The translations under genes and the position numbers were made by a program. Below are positions 36,182-45,267 of a stretch of DNA of 51,135 nucleotides, piece after piece. Position 1 is the stretch's first letter, and each line of letters starts with the position of its first letter. The notes under the pieces were generated by a model. It was not told the origin of the DNA, ran no database searches, and worked only from the letters and a program-made list of their open reading frames with translations. Origin of the DNA: an uncultured Pseudomonadota bacterium (GTDB lineage: Bacteria; Pseudomonadota; Alphaproteobacteria; UBA9219); NCBI GenBank assembly GCA_903919315.1, contig CAIXHP010000035.1:1-51135 (forward strand), given 5' to 3'.

Positions 36182-37750
36182 ATGAATCCAACATTGACGA
36201 TTTCAAAAAAGAACGCCGTGGCTCTTTTTTTGATTGTTCTGCTCGGCTTGGTCTTTGGGTGCGTCTTTTCCGGCGCGGTTGGGACGATCATCCAGTCTTG
36301 GGACAAAGAAGAGTACAGCTATGCGTTTCTTGTCGCGCCCATCGCTCTGCTGCTGATCCTTCACCGCCTCGCGAAAACACCAACCGAACCGCAGCCGTCT
36401 TGGCTTGGCGCGGGGATGGTTGGGGCGGGGCTCGTCGTGCATCTCTTTGGGCACCTGTCCGGCATCACTGTTTTTCCTCAGTACGGTTTTATTCTCGCCT
36501 TCTGGGGTTTGTTCTATGCGCTGTTGGGGCGGAAGGTTTTTGCGAGCCTGTTGGGCGAGTTGGCCTATCTGTTTTTCGCCATCCCGCTTCCGACGACGCT
36601 GTACATCAGTTTGTCGGCCAAGCTTCAGCTGCTTTCCTCCATGCTCGGCACGGATATGCTGCAGCTTCTTGGCTTTGCCGTCTATCGGGAAGGCAACGTC
36701 ATTGATATGGGGCTTTATAAGCTTCAGGTCGTCGAGGCGTGCAGCGGTCTGCGCTATATTTTCCCGTTGCTTGGCTTTAGTTATCTGGTTGCCTATTTTT
36801 ACAAAGACGCTTTTTGGAAACGTGTCGTGGTTTTCATCTCGGCCTTGCCGCTTGCGGTGTTTCTGAATATCGCGCGGATCACATTCATCGGAATCACGGT
36901 CAACTATTGGGGCGTGGGCGCGGCGGAAGGACTCTTGCATGAATTCGAGGGATGGGTCGTCTTTGGGGTTTGCATCATGCTGCTCTTCGCCGAAGTGTAC
37001 GTCCTGCGTTTTGTCGGAAAGACCAAAGGCGAGCTTGACCTTAGCGCGCTTGCCGTCCCGCTCGGCCCTTATTTTTCGAAGCCCGTAAAGATCGGCGGTG
37101 TTTTCGCCGTCATCCTGTGCGTTTTCGGCCTCGTGGGGTTGGGGCAGGCCAGCGGGTATCTTGCGCCCAAAGCCGAAGTTATTCCGGCTCGACAGTCCTT
37201 TGTCGCCTTTCCGTCCGAAATCGGCGGCTGGCGCGCGACGTTTGAGAGCCTCAAGGAGCAGGAAATCCAGCTTTTGCGGCTGTCCGATTATCTCAACGCC
37301 TCGTTTGCGAAGGATGACGGGCAGGCCGTCCATCTTTTCGTCGCGTATTACAATTCGCAGCGCAACAAAAACGACCTGCATTCGCCTGAAATGTGTTTGC
37401 CGGGCAGCGGTTGGCAGGCGCGGTCGACCAAGACGCATCGCATGAAACTCACGCCGGATGGACGAGGCGTCGATGTCGTGCGCACAGTCGTGGAAAAAGG
37501 CTCGACGCGGCAGATCGTCTATTACTGGTTTGAGCAAGCCGGACACAGCGACGCAAGCCGCCTCGGCATCAAGGGGCGAACCATCGTCAATTCGCTATCG
37601 ACAGGCCGCACGGACAGCGCACTCCTGCGCCTTGGAACCGTCCTATCGCCGCAGGAAACGGAAGCGGAGGCGGACAACCGTATCCAATCGTTCTTTGCCG
37701 AGGCGTTTCCGCAGCTTCAGCCGTTCATACCGGACTTCACGCTGGATTAA
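36182..37750 (+). CDS. Exosortase with fused EpsI domain
   Basis: A 522-residue protein joining an eight-helix exosortase to a periplasmic EpsI domain. The proposed catalytic residues are Cys187 in VVEACSGLRYIFPLL, Arg232 in FLNIARITF and His253 in LLHEFEGW. EpsI (about 310-520) contains DLHSPEMCLPGSGWQ. Exosortases cut and transfer PEP-CTERM-type proteins, usually together with exopolysaccharide production; the fusion resembles the A/D types. No PEP-CTERM substrate was found in the window. Next to it on the opposite strand, the sugar-modifying genes begin. Confidence 0.9.
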   Translation: MNPTLTISKKNAVALFLIVLLGLVFGCVFSGAVGTIIQSWDKEEYSYAFLVAPIALLLILHRLAKTPTEPQPSWLGAGMVGAGLVVHLFGHLSGITVFPQYGFILAFWGLFYALLGRKVFASLLGELAYLFFAIPLPTTLYISLSAKLQLLSSMLGTDMLQLLGFAVYREGNVIDMGLYKLQVVEACSGLRYIFPLLGFSYLVAYFYKDAFWKRVVVFISALPLAVFLNIARITFIGITVNYWGVGAAEGLLHEFEGWVVFGVCIMLLFAEVYVLRFVGKTKGELDLSALAVPLGPYFSKPVKIGGVFAVILCVFGLVGLGQASGYLAPKAEVIPARQSFVAFPSEIGGWRATFESLKEQEIQLLRLSDYLNASFAKDDGQAVHLFVAYYNSQRNKNDLHSPEMCLPGSGWQARSTKTHRMKLTPDGRGVDVVRTVVEKGSTRQIVYYWFEQAGHSDASRLGIKGRTIVNSLSTGRTDSALLRLGTVLSPQETEAEADNRIQSFFAEAFPQLQPFIPDFTLD

Positions 37751-37777
37751 GGGCCAGAGCCGAATCCGCGCGGGCTC

Positions 37778-39181
37778 TTACTTGCGGAGCGCTCTCTTTA
37801 AAAGCGATTTTGCGCGTTTCGGCACAAGGAGCGCCAGCGCTTTGACAAATCCTCGGCTCAGAATTTCGTAATAGAACACGAGCAGCGTCATCCGAAACAC
37901 AAAGAAGCGAAAGGATGCCGGGCCGTGGACGCGAAGGAACCATTGCTTTGATTTCGCGGCCAGCAGCATGCGGCCCTTTTGAACACGCTTAAATCGCGGC
38001 GTGAAAGCGCTGTCTTCGCCCGCTTCAACGCGCTTGCGCGGACGCCATACGCCCGCCGCGTCCTTGAGCCGCAACCGATAGGCGAGACCCTGCCGTCGGT
38101 GGCGCAAGCCGCTTTCCTGTGAACGCGCCGCGTCGGAAGCCGTGATCGCGTCGAGTTGCAAAACGCCATGCGCCTTTGCGTCGTCGATCAGCTTCAACAG
38201 CGTCCGGTTCCTCACGACAAGAATATTCGTTCCCATCCAATCTTTTTGGTAGGCGGGCAGCCACGCGTCGCCGATCGTAATGTCCGCCGTTTCCGCCAAG
38301 ACATCGTCGCAATAGTCGCAGGCCTCGTACTTAAAGAAGCCGTGACCCCAATTGGTGCCAAAGATGAAACGGTTCTCGCCCGTCGCGCTCTTGCCGTCGC
38401 GCAGGTCGAGCTTTACGCCGTAGTCATTCACGGCGTTTCCCTTAATCTTATGGCGGAAATTGATGCCCAACAGATCATCAGGACGAGCGCCCAGAGCATA
38501 GGCGTAGTAATCCGTGAACTGCGTGGTTTTGAGATGTCCGCACACGAGGCCCATGGCGAACGGAATGCGCCGCCGAAGGTCTTCGTCTTCGCGTTGCATC
38601 AATCGCAACGCCTTGACGAAGCAGGGCAGTCCCACGAACAAATAACGTCGTTGATCGCTTTTGACCCGTCGCAGCACATCCGCCATCGCGACGGGGTAGT
38701 AGCGCGATTTCGCGCCTTTGCGGATATCCTCGACGCTGGTCGATAGGGCGTAGGCGTAGAGCGGGTGGCCGTCCTCGGCGCGTTCGCTGGGCCTAACATG
38801 AATAACCGCGTCGATTTGCCCTGTATCCAGCAGACGGCAGGCAATCCAGGTTCCTAAGCCTCCTGAACTTCCGTCCTGTCTGAAAGCGTCCGTTGCGACG
38901 TGTCCGGCGTAACAGGCCCAATAATCTCCCAGCGCCGCGTCGTGGTTTCCGCCCTCGTGCGCGTCGATGAACGACTTTGACAAATCATCTTCGTTGAGCG
39001 CGGAGGCAAACGGACATACGCCTGAGACTGAAGAAAGGTCTGCCTGAGGCAAAACGGCGCTGTAACTTCCGTCCTCCGTCATGCGGAGTGAAAATCCCTC
39101 GCCGTCCTTTGCCGCGCAAGCGCCGCAGCCGACGCAATAGCCGCCCTCAACGACTTTGTTGATGAGACAAGAATCCGTCAT
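37778..39181 (-). CDS. FrhB-like (F420H2 dehydrogenase beta-type) Fe-S protein
   Basis: A 467-residue member of the coenzyme F420 hydrogenase/dehydrogenase beta family, which in bacteria commonly accompanies polysaccharide pyruvyl transferases. A ferredoxin-like start, CVGCGAC (Cys16, 19, 22) plus a later CPFA, suggests an Fe-S cluster; DGSSGGLGTWIACRLL (flavin/F420 region), FVGLPCFVKALR and EACDYCDD follow. The C-terminal tail is helical. Its ATG overlaps the stop of the pyruvyl transferase gene upstream by four bases, so they are coupled. The reaction is not known; a role in sugar reduction is inference. Confidence 0.85.
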   Translation of the reverse strand: MTDSCLINKVVEGGYCVGCGACAAKDGEGFSLRMTEDGSYSAVLPQADLSSVSGVCPFASALNEDDLSKSFIDAHEGGNHDAALGDYWACYAGHVATDAFRQDGSSGGLGTWIACRLLDTGQIDAVIHVRPSERAEDGHPLYAYALSTSVEDIRKGAKSRYYPVAMADVLRRVKSDQRRYLFVGLPCFVKALRLMQREDEDLRRRIPFAMGLVCGHLKTTQFTDYYAYALGARPDDLLGINFRHKIKGNAVNDYGVKLDLRDGKSATGENRFIFGTNWGHGFFKYEACDYCDDVLAETADITIGDAWLPAYQKDWMGTNILVVRNRTLLKLIDDAKAHGVLQLDAITASDAARSQESGLRHRRQGLAYRLRLKDAAGVWRPRKRVEAGEDSAFTPRFKRVQKGRMLLAAKSKQWFLRVHGPASFRFFVFRMTLLVFYYEILSRGFVKALALLVPKRAKSLLKRALRK

Positions 39182-40404
39182 GGCCGGGTGGGGAAGGTTT
39201 CCGCGAGCAGCGAGAAGTTCTTGGCGGCCAGTGTTTTCATGCGCTGGGCCGTTTCATCGTGCCGCCCAGAGGCCAGCGCCGCATCGGTTGCCTCAAGTAA
39301 CCGCTCGGTGAAGACCTGATCGGCGGGGACGATGAGTTTTTTGCTCAACTCCAGCCCGTAATAATCTTCCATGATGCCATAGGCCTTGCGGCTGTAGGCG
39401 ATGGCGACGGTGGGGATGCCCTGCGACATAGAGGCGATGGTCGTGTGCGTGCGCGCGCCGATCAAGACATCGCAGAGTCCGACGATGGATTTCGCCTCGA
39501 CGCATGAGAACAGGCCGCTCATGGAAATGTTGGCCGCCGGATCCTTGGTCTGACGCAGCACGTCCGCGCAAATCGCCTGATCGTCATTGTTGATGCGACG
39601 CTCTGAGACGTGGGGAATAAAAACGACGCCATAGCCGCGCTCGTTCAAGCGATCAACGAAATGGGCGATCTGTTTGATTCCTTCCTCGTGACCGTATTTA
39701 TAGTATTTCGTGATGAGCGCGCTGGCCGACAGTCCCGCAAGCTTGTGTCCCGCCAGATTGACGTTAAAGAATCGCTGCGCGTAATCCAGCGTCTCATCGC
39801 GGCTCATGACGGGCAAAAGAAAGGCGACATCCGCCGTTTGCTCGACGCGGGAGGAAAGATTCAATGACTTCATATATTCATAGGAATGGCTTTCCCTCGC
39901 CGTAATCAGACGAACATTATTTGTCGAATTCTTGAAGTAGTTTTCTTCCCTTTTCGGGAAAGGCCCAATCGACTGGCCGCACATGAAAACCGGCACGCCA
40001 AGGTTGAGGTAGGCCGCATGGCTGTGAAAGGCCCCGTAATCGACGGAAAAGTTGTCACCGCCCGTGCAAAGAATCATATCCGCCGCAAGACAGGAAGAAA
40101 AGTCCTTCCTGTGTGATTGCGATGAAAGAAGACAATTCTCAGCAAGTGCCGCTGCACGGTAAATCAGCTTATTGAGTGTCAAAAAGCGTGTATGAAGCGC
40201 CCTAAATTTCAAACTGGTCGCGAAAACGTACGAACACTGGTTCCTAAACCGCCACTTGTCATATTCGCAATCAAGCGAATGAAGATCAATCGCGACACCG
40301 CTAAATTCAGGCAAAGCCCGAAGACCCAAAAGTGCACTATAAACAAGGGCTTCGCACCCACGATTCCGGCTGCCACTTTGGCTAACAATAGCAATTCGGC
40401 GCAT
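39178..40404 (-). CDS. Polysaccharide pyruvyl transferase
   Basis: A 408-residue enzyme of the PssM/CsaB/WcaK type, which adds ketal pyruvate to sugars using phosphoenolpyruvate. It starts MRRIAIVSQSGSRNRGCEAL, then has DMILCTGGDNFSVDYG, CGQSIGPFPKREENYFKN, LITARESHSYEY and, near the C-terminus, VLIGARTHTTIASMSQGIPTVAIAYSRKAYG, which is the family's most conserved stretch. I place the start at ATG 40402-40404, with AAAGGGA upstream; the frame extends 51 bases further without support. It is divergent from the 40566 glycosyltransferase. Confidence 0.9.
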   Translation of the reverse strand: MRRIAIVSQSGSRNRGCEALVYSALLGLRALPEFSGVAIDLHSLDCEYDKWRFRNQCSYVFATSLKFRALHTRFLTLNKLIYRAAALAENCLLSSQSHRKDFSSCLAADMILCTGGDNFSVDYGAFHSHAAYLNLGVPVFMCGQSIGPFPKREENYFKNSTNNVRLITARESHSYEYMKSLNLSSRVEQTADVAFLLPVMSRDETLDYAQRFFNVNLAGHKLAGLSASALITKYYKYGHEEGIKQIAHFVDRLNERGYGVVFIPHVSERRINNDDQAICADVLRQTKDPAANISMSGLFSCVEAKSIVGLCDVLIGARTHTTIASMSQGIPTVAIAYSRKAYGIMEDYYGLELSKKLIVPADQVFTERLLEATDAALASGRHDETAQRMKTLAAKNFSLLAETFPTRP

Positions 40405-40565
40405 GATATTTTCCCTTTGTGAAACAAAATTCTTGGCAAAGATTAAGGCAAACACCCATTAGATGGAAGTCCTTTCCTGCAGAAACCAGTCTCGCTATGG
40501 TTGTCCAACTTTCTATAGAGCAAGCGATTCGGGAAACGCCTAATCGATGAGGGGACATCCGAAAG

Positions 40566-41555
40566 ATGGTAGTCAGAGTCAGCGTAATCGTGGCCGTTTT
40601 CAACTCTGCCCAGTTTGTTCGTGAGGCAATAAAAAGCGCTCAGGAACAAACCATTCGCGACATAGAAATTATAGCAATCGACGATGCGTCAATGGATGAC
40701 ACCTTGGTTGTTCTTCGGCAAATAGCCCAAGACGATCCACGGGTCGTCGTTATGGCCTCTCCAATTAATGAAGGCCCCGGCGGCGCAAGGAATCGTGGGA
40801 TGGCTGTGGCCAAAGGAGAGTGGATTGCCGTACTGGATGGTGACGACAAATTTTTACCAAATCGGCTGGCGACCCTACTCGATCATGCCGAAACAAAGAA
40901 TCTTGACGTTTTAGCGGACAATCATTTGATCTATGATTCCCATCTTAATGCCGTATGCGATAAAGGATTTGATCTAAAATCTGACACGGCAGCCCTTACG
41001 CCATCGCTATTTGTTCTCAACGATGCGCCACCCCGCTTCTTCGGCTTGGGACTTTTGAAGCCCATCGTGCGAGCTTCCTTTTTGCGAAGGCACGACGTTC
41101 GTTATCCTTTGCTCAGGTTTGGCGAAGATTTTGCCTTTCTTTTCTCGCTTTTGCTCCGAACGGAAAAAGCCGCGCTTATTCGAGAGCCCCTATACGTTTA
41201 CACCAGCCCTGTAGGTGCACTGTCCGGCAAGTCATCCGGTCGTTCTAAAACAGATGAGGTTAGCGGCTGGCGCTGTTACTCACACATAGCTCAGCAATTT
41301 CACGAGGACGCAAAACAGCTTCGCGCTGACGATAAACTTCTGTTGCGCGTCCTCGATATTCGAAAGCGCCGAATTGAATGGCTTGTCCGTTGGAATCGTG
41401 CGCGGGATGAATGCGCTCACATGGGTCCGATTTGCCGATGGCTCTTCGCTCTTCGCCCCTGTTTTTTTGCCTACACTTTCCTCAAGATCATGCGAAGATT
41501 CGACAACAAACACATATTGCTCAATCCTAAACGCCTTCTTTTGAAAGCGATTTAA
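40566..41555 (+). CDS. Glycosyltransferase family 2
   Basis: A 329-residue GT-A fold glycosyltransferase. It starts VRVSVIVAVFNSAQFVREA, binds the nucleotide sugar with IIAIDDASMDD and has the DXD-type motif VLDGDDKFLPNRL, with NRGMAVAKGEW before it. Donor and acceptor cannot be told. It is the only glycosyltransferase gene of the locus on the plus strand, and it is AT-richer than the flanking genes. Its TAA and the flippase stop on the other strand share the bases TTAA (41552-41555). Confidence 0.88.
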   Translation: MVVRVSVIVAVFNSAQFVREAIKSAQEQTIRDIEIIAIDDASMDDTLVVLRQIAQDDPRVVVMASPINEGPGGARNRGMAVAKGEWIAVLDGDDKFLPNRLATLLDHAETKNLDVLADNHLIYDSHLNAVCDKGFDLKSDTAALTPSLFVLNDAPPRFFGLGLLKPIVRASFLRRHDVRYPLLRFGEDFAFLFSLLLRTEKAALIREPLYVYTSPVGALSGKSSGRSKTDEVSGWRCYSHIAQQFHEDAKQLRADDKLLLRVLDIRKRRIEWLVRWNRARDECAHMGPICRWLFALRPCFFAYTFLKIMRRFDNKHILLNPKRLLLKAI

Positions 41556-42853
41556 TCGCCTGAACTGTCCGAAATAGCGGCGCGTGGCCTGTTTCCCACG
41601 GGCCAGAGCGCTTTGAGCAAACCGGTTCTCCACAACAACACGAACAACAACACCGTCGCCGAAATTTCTGCGGCGCAGCGGGCGTAGGCCATGCCTATGG
41701 CTCCCATCGTTGGAACGAGGGCCAAGGCGACGGCCAGATTTACGATCACGTTAAAGAGAGCTACGGACAAATAGTGTTTGTCCTTGTGCCTCGGAATGAG
41801 GACATAAAGGACAATGGCGTGCTTGATGGCCACAAAGGGAAGGACGGCCAGCATGGCTTGAAAAATGCCGACTGTGGGCAGGAACGACGAGCCCAAGAAC
41901 AAAGGAATGACAAAGGGGGCCAGCAACGCTCCGCCCGCCAGCGCCGTCAGTCCATAGGACGTCTCAAGAAGCAGCCCTTTGCGCATCAACGAGTCCGCGC
42001 GCTCAGGGTCTTCTTTGCGGTGGTGCGTAATCGACGGCATCAGAACTTGGCTGATGGGGGTCAAAAGAGCGATGGCGACCGAGATAAAACGTTCCGCCGT
42101 GCCGTAATAGCCGACCTCGTGCGGCGAAGCCATGATGCTGAGAATATAGGTTGAGCCGATGGTGAGTACCGTGAAGCTCATCGAGGTGACAAAAAACAGA
42201 GACGTGTCACGGATTTCGCGCAGCCCGACCATGAGCGAAGGAAATTTCGGCAGCGCTTCGCGGCGCACATAGATATACGAGATGCCAAGCGAAAGGCTGT
42301 TGGACAGCAGCAGGCCGACAAGAGCCAACAGCCCGTCCTCCGGCCCTCTGACAAGAAGCAGGATGAAGATGATGTTCATCGGATAGATGATCGTTTCAAA
42401 AACGATCGACTTTTTAAACTGGCGCAACCCCTGAAAAAACCACGAGAGGCCGAACGCGGTGAGGATGCCCAGCAAGGTCGCTAAAACGCCGAACCAGCAA
42501 TTGTCACGCAGCAGAGGCGAGAAATAGGTTCCCAATACGCCCGCGACGATGCCGATGGGAACCATGAGGGCGCGGCCCAAAATTTGCCGCCCCAGAACTT
42601 CGCCATACTTTTCCGCGCCATGCACCGAGGCGACTTCCCGGATGCCCGAAAACCAAAACCCGAAATTGACGATCACGTTGATCATAGTCATCAACGAAAG
42701 CGCCGCCAAAACCTGCCCATACCCTTCAGGCCCCAACACGCGCGAATAATAGGGAATGAGAACCAGCGGCCCGAGGTATTTAAGAAAATGCGCGGCATAA
42801 ACATAAACCGCGTCTTTCTTGATGCTGTGTTTTTTGGTGAGCCCGTTTGTCAT
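41552..42853 (-). CDS. Oligosaccharide flippase (Wzx-type)
   Basis: A 433-residue polytopic protein (12-14 helices) of the polysaccharide transporter (PST/MOP) family. It starts KKHSIKKDAVYVYAAHFLKYLGPLVLIPYYSRVLGPEGYG, shown here only to establish the family; parts of note are VLGPEGYGQVLAALS and, in the middle, LFFVTSMSFTVLTIGSTYIL. It would flip lipid-linked repeat units across the inner membrane for the polymerase encoded by the next gene upstream. The start at 42853 has AGGGG-type ribosome binding site. Confidence 0.9.
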   Translation of the reverse strand: MTNGLTKKHSIKKDAVYVYAAHFLKYLGPLVLIPYYSRVLGPEGYGQVLAALSLMTMINVIVNFGFWFSGIREVASVHGAEKYGEVLGRQILGRALMVPIGIVAGVLGTYFSPLLRDNCWFGVLATLLGILTAFGLSWFFQGLRQFKKSIVFETIIYPMNIIFILLLVRGPEDGLLALVGLLLSNSLSLGISYIYVRREALPKFPSLMVGLREIRDTSLFFVTSMSFTVLTIGSTYILSIMASPHEVGYYGTAERFISVAIALLTPISQVLMPSITHHRKEDPERADSLMRKGLLLETSYGLTALAGGALLAPFVIPLFLGSSFLPTVGIFQAMLAVLPFVAIKHAIVLYVLIPRHKDKHYLSVALFNVIVNLAVALALVPTMGAIGMAYARCAAEISATVLLFVLLWRTGLLKALWPVGNRPRAAISDSSGD

Positions 42854-42862
42854 TGGTGCCCC

Positions 42863-44149
42863 TCAAAACCCGATGCGCGTTTTGGATAGGGGACGTATCG
42901 GACTTTTGTAACGCGCAGGCGTAATGGACGAAAGGTAAAACCCGTAAAGCAGGATGATTTCGAGCATGAGGGTGTTGAGCGCCTCTGTGAATGTATACAT
43001 TAAGACAAACATCAGCAGATATAGCGGAAGTTTATCGAGCGATGGTATAGAAAGACCGCCTTTCGCGCGGATATGCGCATAAACACGCCGCAGAGCGCAA
43101 TAAAGATAGGCCAGCGCAACGCCAATTCCGACAAGACCGCCCTCTACGGGAACGCGGTTGATCTCTCCGTGGACATTCGTGGCGAGGCCGGGGTTGATGC
43201 TATAAAAGTTTTCCGTCGCCCAGCCCTGATAACCCGTTGCTCCCAAGCCGAAAAGTGGATTGCTCAAAAATAATTCGCGCGCGTTCCGATTCACAAACGT
43301 GCGTATAAGATCGCTCTTGTAGCCAATGTCTTTATCCAGAATCATTTCTTCCATCGTCGCCTGTCGATGGGATTTAAACAGGCTTGTAAGTCGTTGCTCA
43401 ACATAATCGCCGGAACTCAGTCCCATGAACAGCATGAGGGCCGCTGCGATTGCGACCAGAATGACGCTCTTGCCCAGCCGCGATCCGTTGGAAAGAAAGA
43501 ACAGGCACGTCCAAAGCAGATACGCCTTGCGCTCGCCCGTGACGACAAGGATGGCGGCAAGCGCACAGATCAAGAGCCACCATCCGAATGCGCCAAAGCG
43601 TTTTCGGATGGCATCCTCCTGCAGGAAAAACAAGAAGGGAAGAAGCGAGAACACAAACTTGGTGTCATAAAAAAGCTTCCATCCGGCGTAGCGATGGATC
43701 GACAAATGGTAAATGACAACGCTGATGAATATGCCGATCCCGACAAAGGTCAGCTTTCGAATGAAGGTATCTGCGTTTTCGCGAGGTAGATCGCTGAAAT
43801 GTTTGGCGACGACAATTCCGGACGAGAGAATTAAAAGACATTGGGCCGTCCTGTACGCGCCTTCGTAAGGATCGACGAGGAAAGCCGTTGTCGTCGCCAT
43901 AACGACGTAAAGTGCGGTCCAGACGCTTATGGACGAAAACGGAAACGAAATAACGCTCTTGTTCGAGAAGCCCAGCATCGTAATGACGGCCAATACGCCG
44001 ACACCCAGTAGGGAAAGCTTGTACAACAGGCAAATCAAAAAAAGAATGCAGCACCACTCAATCGAGTTGCCCACGAAGGAGTTTCGGCTGCGATTGTTTT
44101 TGAATATCGGATTATTGTTTCCGAGGCTGGTGCCGGATGCGAGAAGCAT
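42863..44149 (-). CDS. O-antigen polymerase/ligase-like membrane protein
   Basis: A 428-residue protein with around ten hydrophobic segments. The loop region MEEMILDKDIGYKSDLIRTF, then NPLFGLGATGYQG and VHGEINRVPVEGGLVGIGVAL, is typical of the Wzy_C/WaaL domain, where the N-P-x-G-G and H-E/N-x patterns recur. It would either polymerise the repeat units or ligate polymer to lipid A. The ATG overlaps the stop of the downstream glycosyltransferase gene by TAATG, so the genes are coupled. Polymerase is preferred because the locus otherwise lacks a Wzy. Confidence 0.82.
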   Translation of the reverse strand: MLLASGTSLGNNNPIFKNNRSRNSFVGNSIEWCCILFLICLLYKLSLLGVGVLAVITMLGFSNKSVISFPFSSISVWTALYVVMATTTAFLVDPYEGAYRTAQCLLILSSGIVVAKHFSDLPRENADTFIRKLTFVGIGIFISVVIYHLSIHRYAGWKLFYDTKFVFSLLPFLFFLQEDAIRKRFGAFGWWLLICALAAILVVTGERKAYLLWTCLFFLSNGSRLGKSVILVAIAAALMLFMGLSSGDYVEQRLTSLFKSHRQATMEEMILDKDIGYKSDLIRTFVNRNARELFLSNPLFGLGATGYQGWATENFYSINPGLATNVHGEINRVPVEGGLVGIGVALAYLYCALRRVYAHIRAKGGLSIPSLDKLPLYLLMFVLMYTFTEALNTLMLEIILLYGFYLSSITPARYKSPIRPLSKTRIGF

Positions 44150-45267
44150 TACCCAAGCTGCCTTGTTATGTCCGCGAGCGCATATCTTACCGACGCTTCG
44201 GAAAAACGCGAAGCCATATTTTGCGCTGCGGCTTGTCCCAGTCTTGCGCGAAGGGCTTCGTCGTTATAGAGCGTGGAAAGTCCTTGCGATACGGCCGTCT
44301 GCGAGCTTTCCGCTAGGTGCAGGGCATCGACTCCGTCCTTGGAGTAATCCCGCAGGCCGCCAAGGGCGGTTGCCAGAACGGGGAGGCCGATCATCATGGC
44401 TTCGGCGGCGACGATGCAAAAACCTTCATAATCGCTGGGGTGAACAAAAACGTCGTAGTCCGCCGCTTTTTGCCACCAATTCTCGACATAGCCCATAAAC
44501 ACGACGCGATGATCAAGGCCCCGTTCATGGGCAAGGGCGCGAAGGGATTCTTCGTGAGGCCCTGTGCCAAACACCGTCAGCGAAACGTCTTTGCCCTCGC
44601 GGACGAGGTCTCTCATGGCGTGAAGGACCAGATCGTGCCTTTTCCGGGGAATGACTCGCCCGGCCATGACGAGCCGGAACGGATCGTGGCTGGCATAAGA
44701 CGTTTTAACCGTGACATGGGGCGAACAACAGAACAACGGCACGATGCGCTTTGTCCGCTTGCGCTTCCAGAAATAAAACGCCTCTGTTTCATCCAGCGTC
44801 GTTTGGCAATCGGCCCAGACTTCGTTCACGCGGAACGACAGGAATCCTAACAACGCTCGATAGGCCCAAGGGCTTTTCTTTTCGTCCAGCCGCGTGTTGT
44901 GTTCAAACGCGATGCAGCGGACAAAGGGAAAAAGGCAAAGCGCCGCGCGTCCGACAATATTGGCTTGCTTGAGCGACAGGATGACGGCGGAAGGGCCGTA
45001 GGCCCACAGAAGCCGAACAAGCGCCCCAAAACCCTTTATCAAAGTCGCGGCGGTGAGCTTATCGCCCATGGAAACAAGGTGGATTTTATCGCGCCCGACT
45101 AGATGCTCAACCTGACCGAATAGTTTTTCATGGCCGCGAAAAAACGCGAAGATATGAAAATCCGCGCCCTGCATAAAGCCATGCTCAAGCAGCGTGACAA
45201 GCCCAACCTCGGCCCCGCCTTGGTTGAATCCGTTGAGGACGTACAGAGCTTTTTGCGGCTTGCTCAT
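44149..45267 (-). CDS. Glycosyltransferase family 4
   Basis: A GT-B fold glycosyltransferase of 372 residues. The N-terminal ALYVLNGFNQGGAEVGLVTLL is the typical acceptor-side start, and the donor-side motif is EGFCIVAAEAMMIGLPVLATALGGLRD, with the E-x7-E catalytic element; RVIPRKRHDLVLHAM precedes it. The frame begins further upstream at 45375, but the family resemblance starts at ATG 45265-45267, which overlaps the stop of the next gene by ATGA. It belongs to the minus-strand glycosyltransferase operon. Confidence 0.88.
   Translation of the reverse strand: MSKPQKALYVLNGFNQGGAEVGLVTLLEHGFMQGADFHIFAFFRGHEKLFGQVEHLVGRDKIHLVSMGDKLTAATLIKGFGALVRLLWAYGPSAVILSLKQANIVGRAALCLFPFVRCIAFEHNTRLDEKKSPWAYRALLGFLSFRVNEVWADCQTTLDETEAFYFWKRKRTKRIVPLFCCSPHVTVKTSYASHDPFRLVMAGRVIPRKRHDLVLHAMRDLVREGKDVSLTVFGTGPHEESLRALAHERGLDHRVVFMGYVENWWQKAADYDVFVHPSDYEGFCIVAAEAMMIGLPVLATALGGLRDYSKDGVDALHLAESSQTAVSQGLSTLYNDEALRARLGQAAAQNMASRFSEASVRYALADITRQLG

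Noticed and set aside
36203-37546. Long minus-strand open frame opposite the exosortase gene
   Set aside because: Same reason: it is an antisense shadow of a recognised gene and has no domain features.
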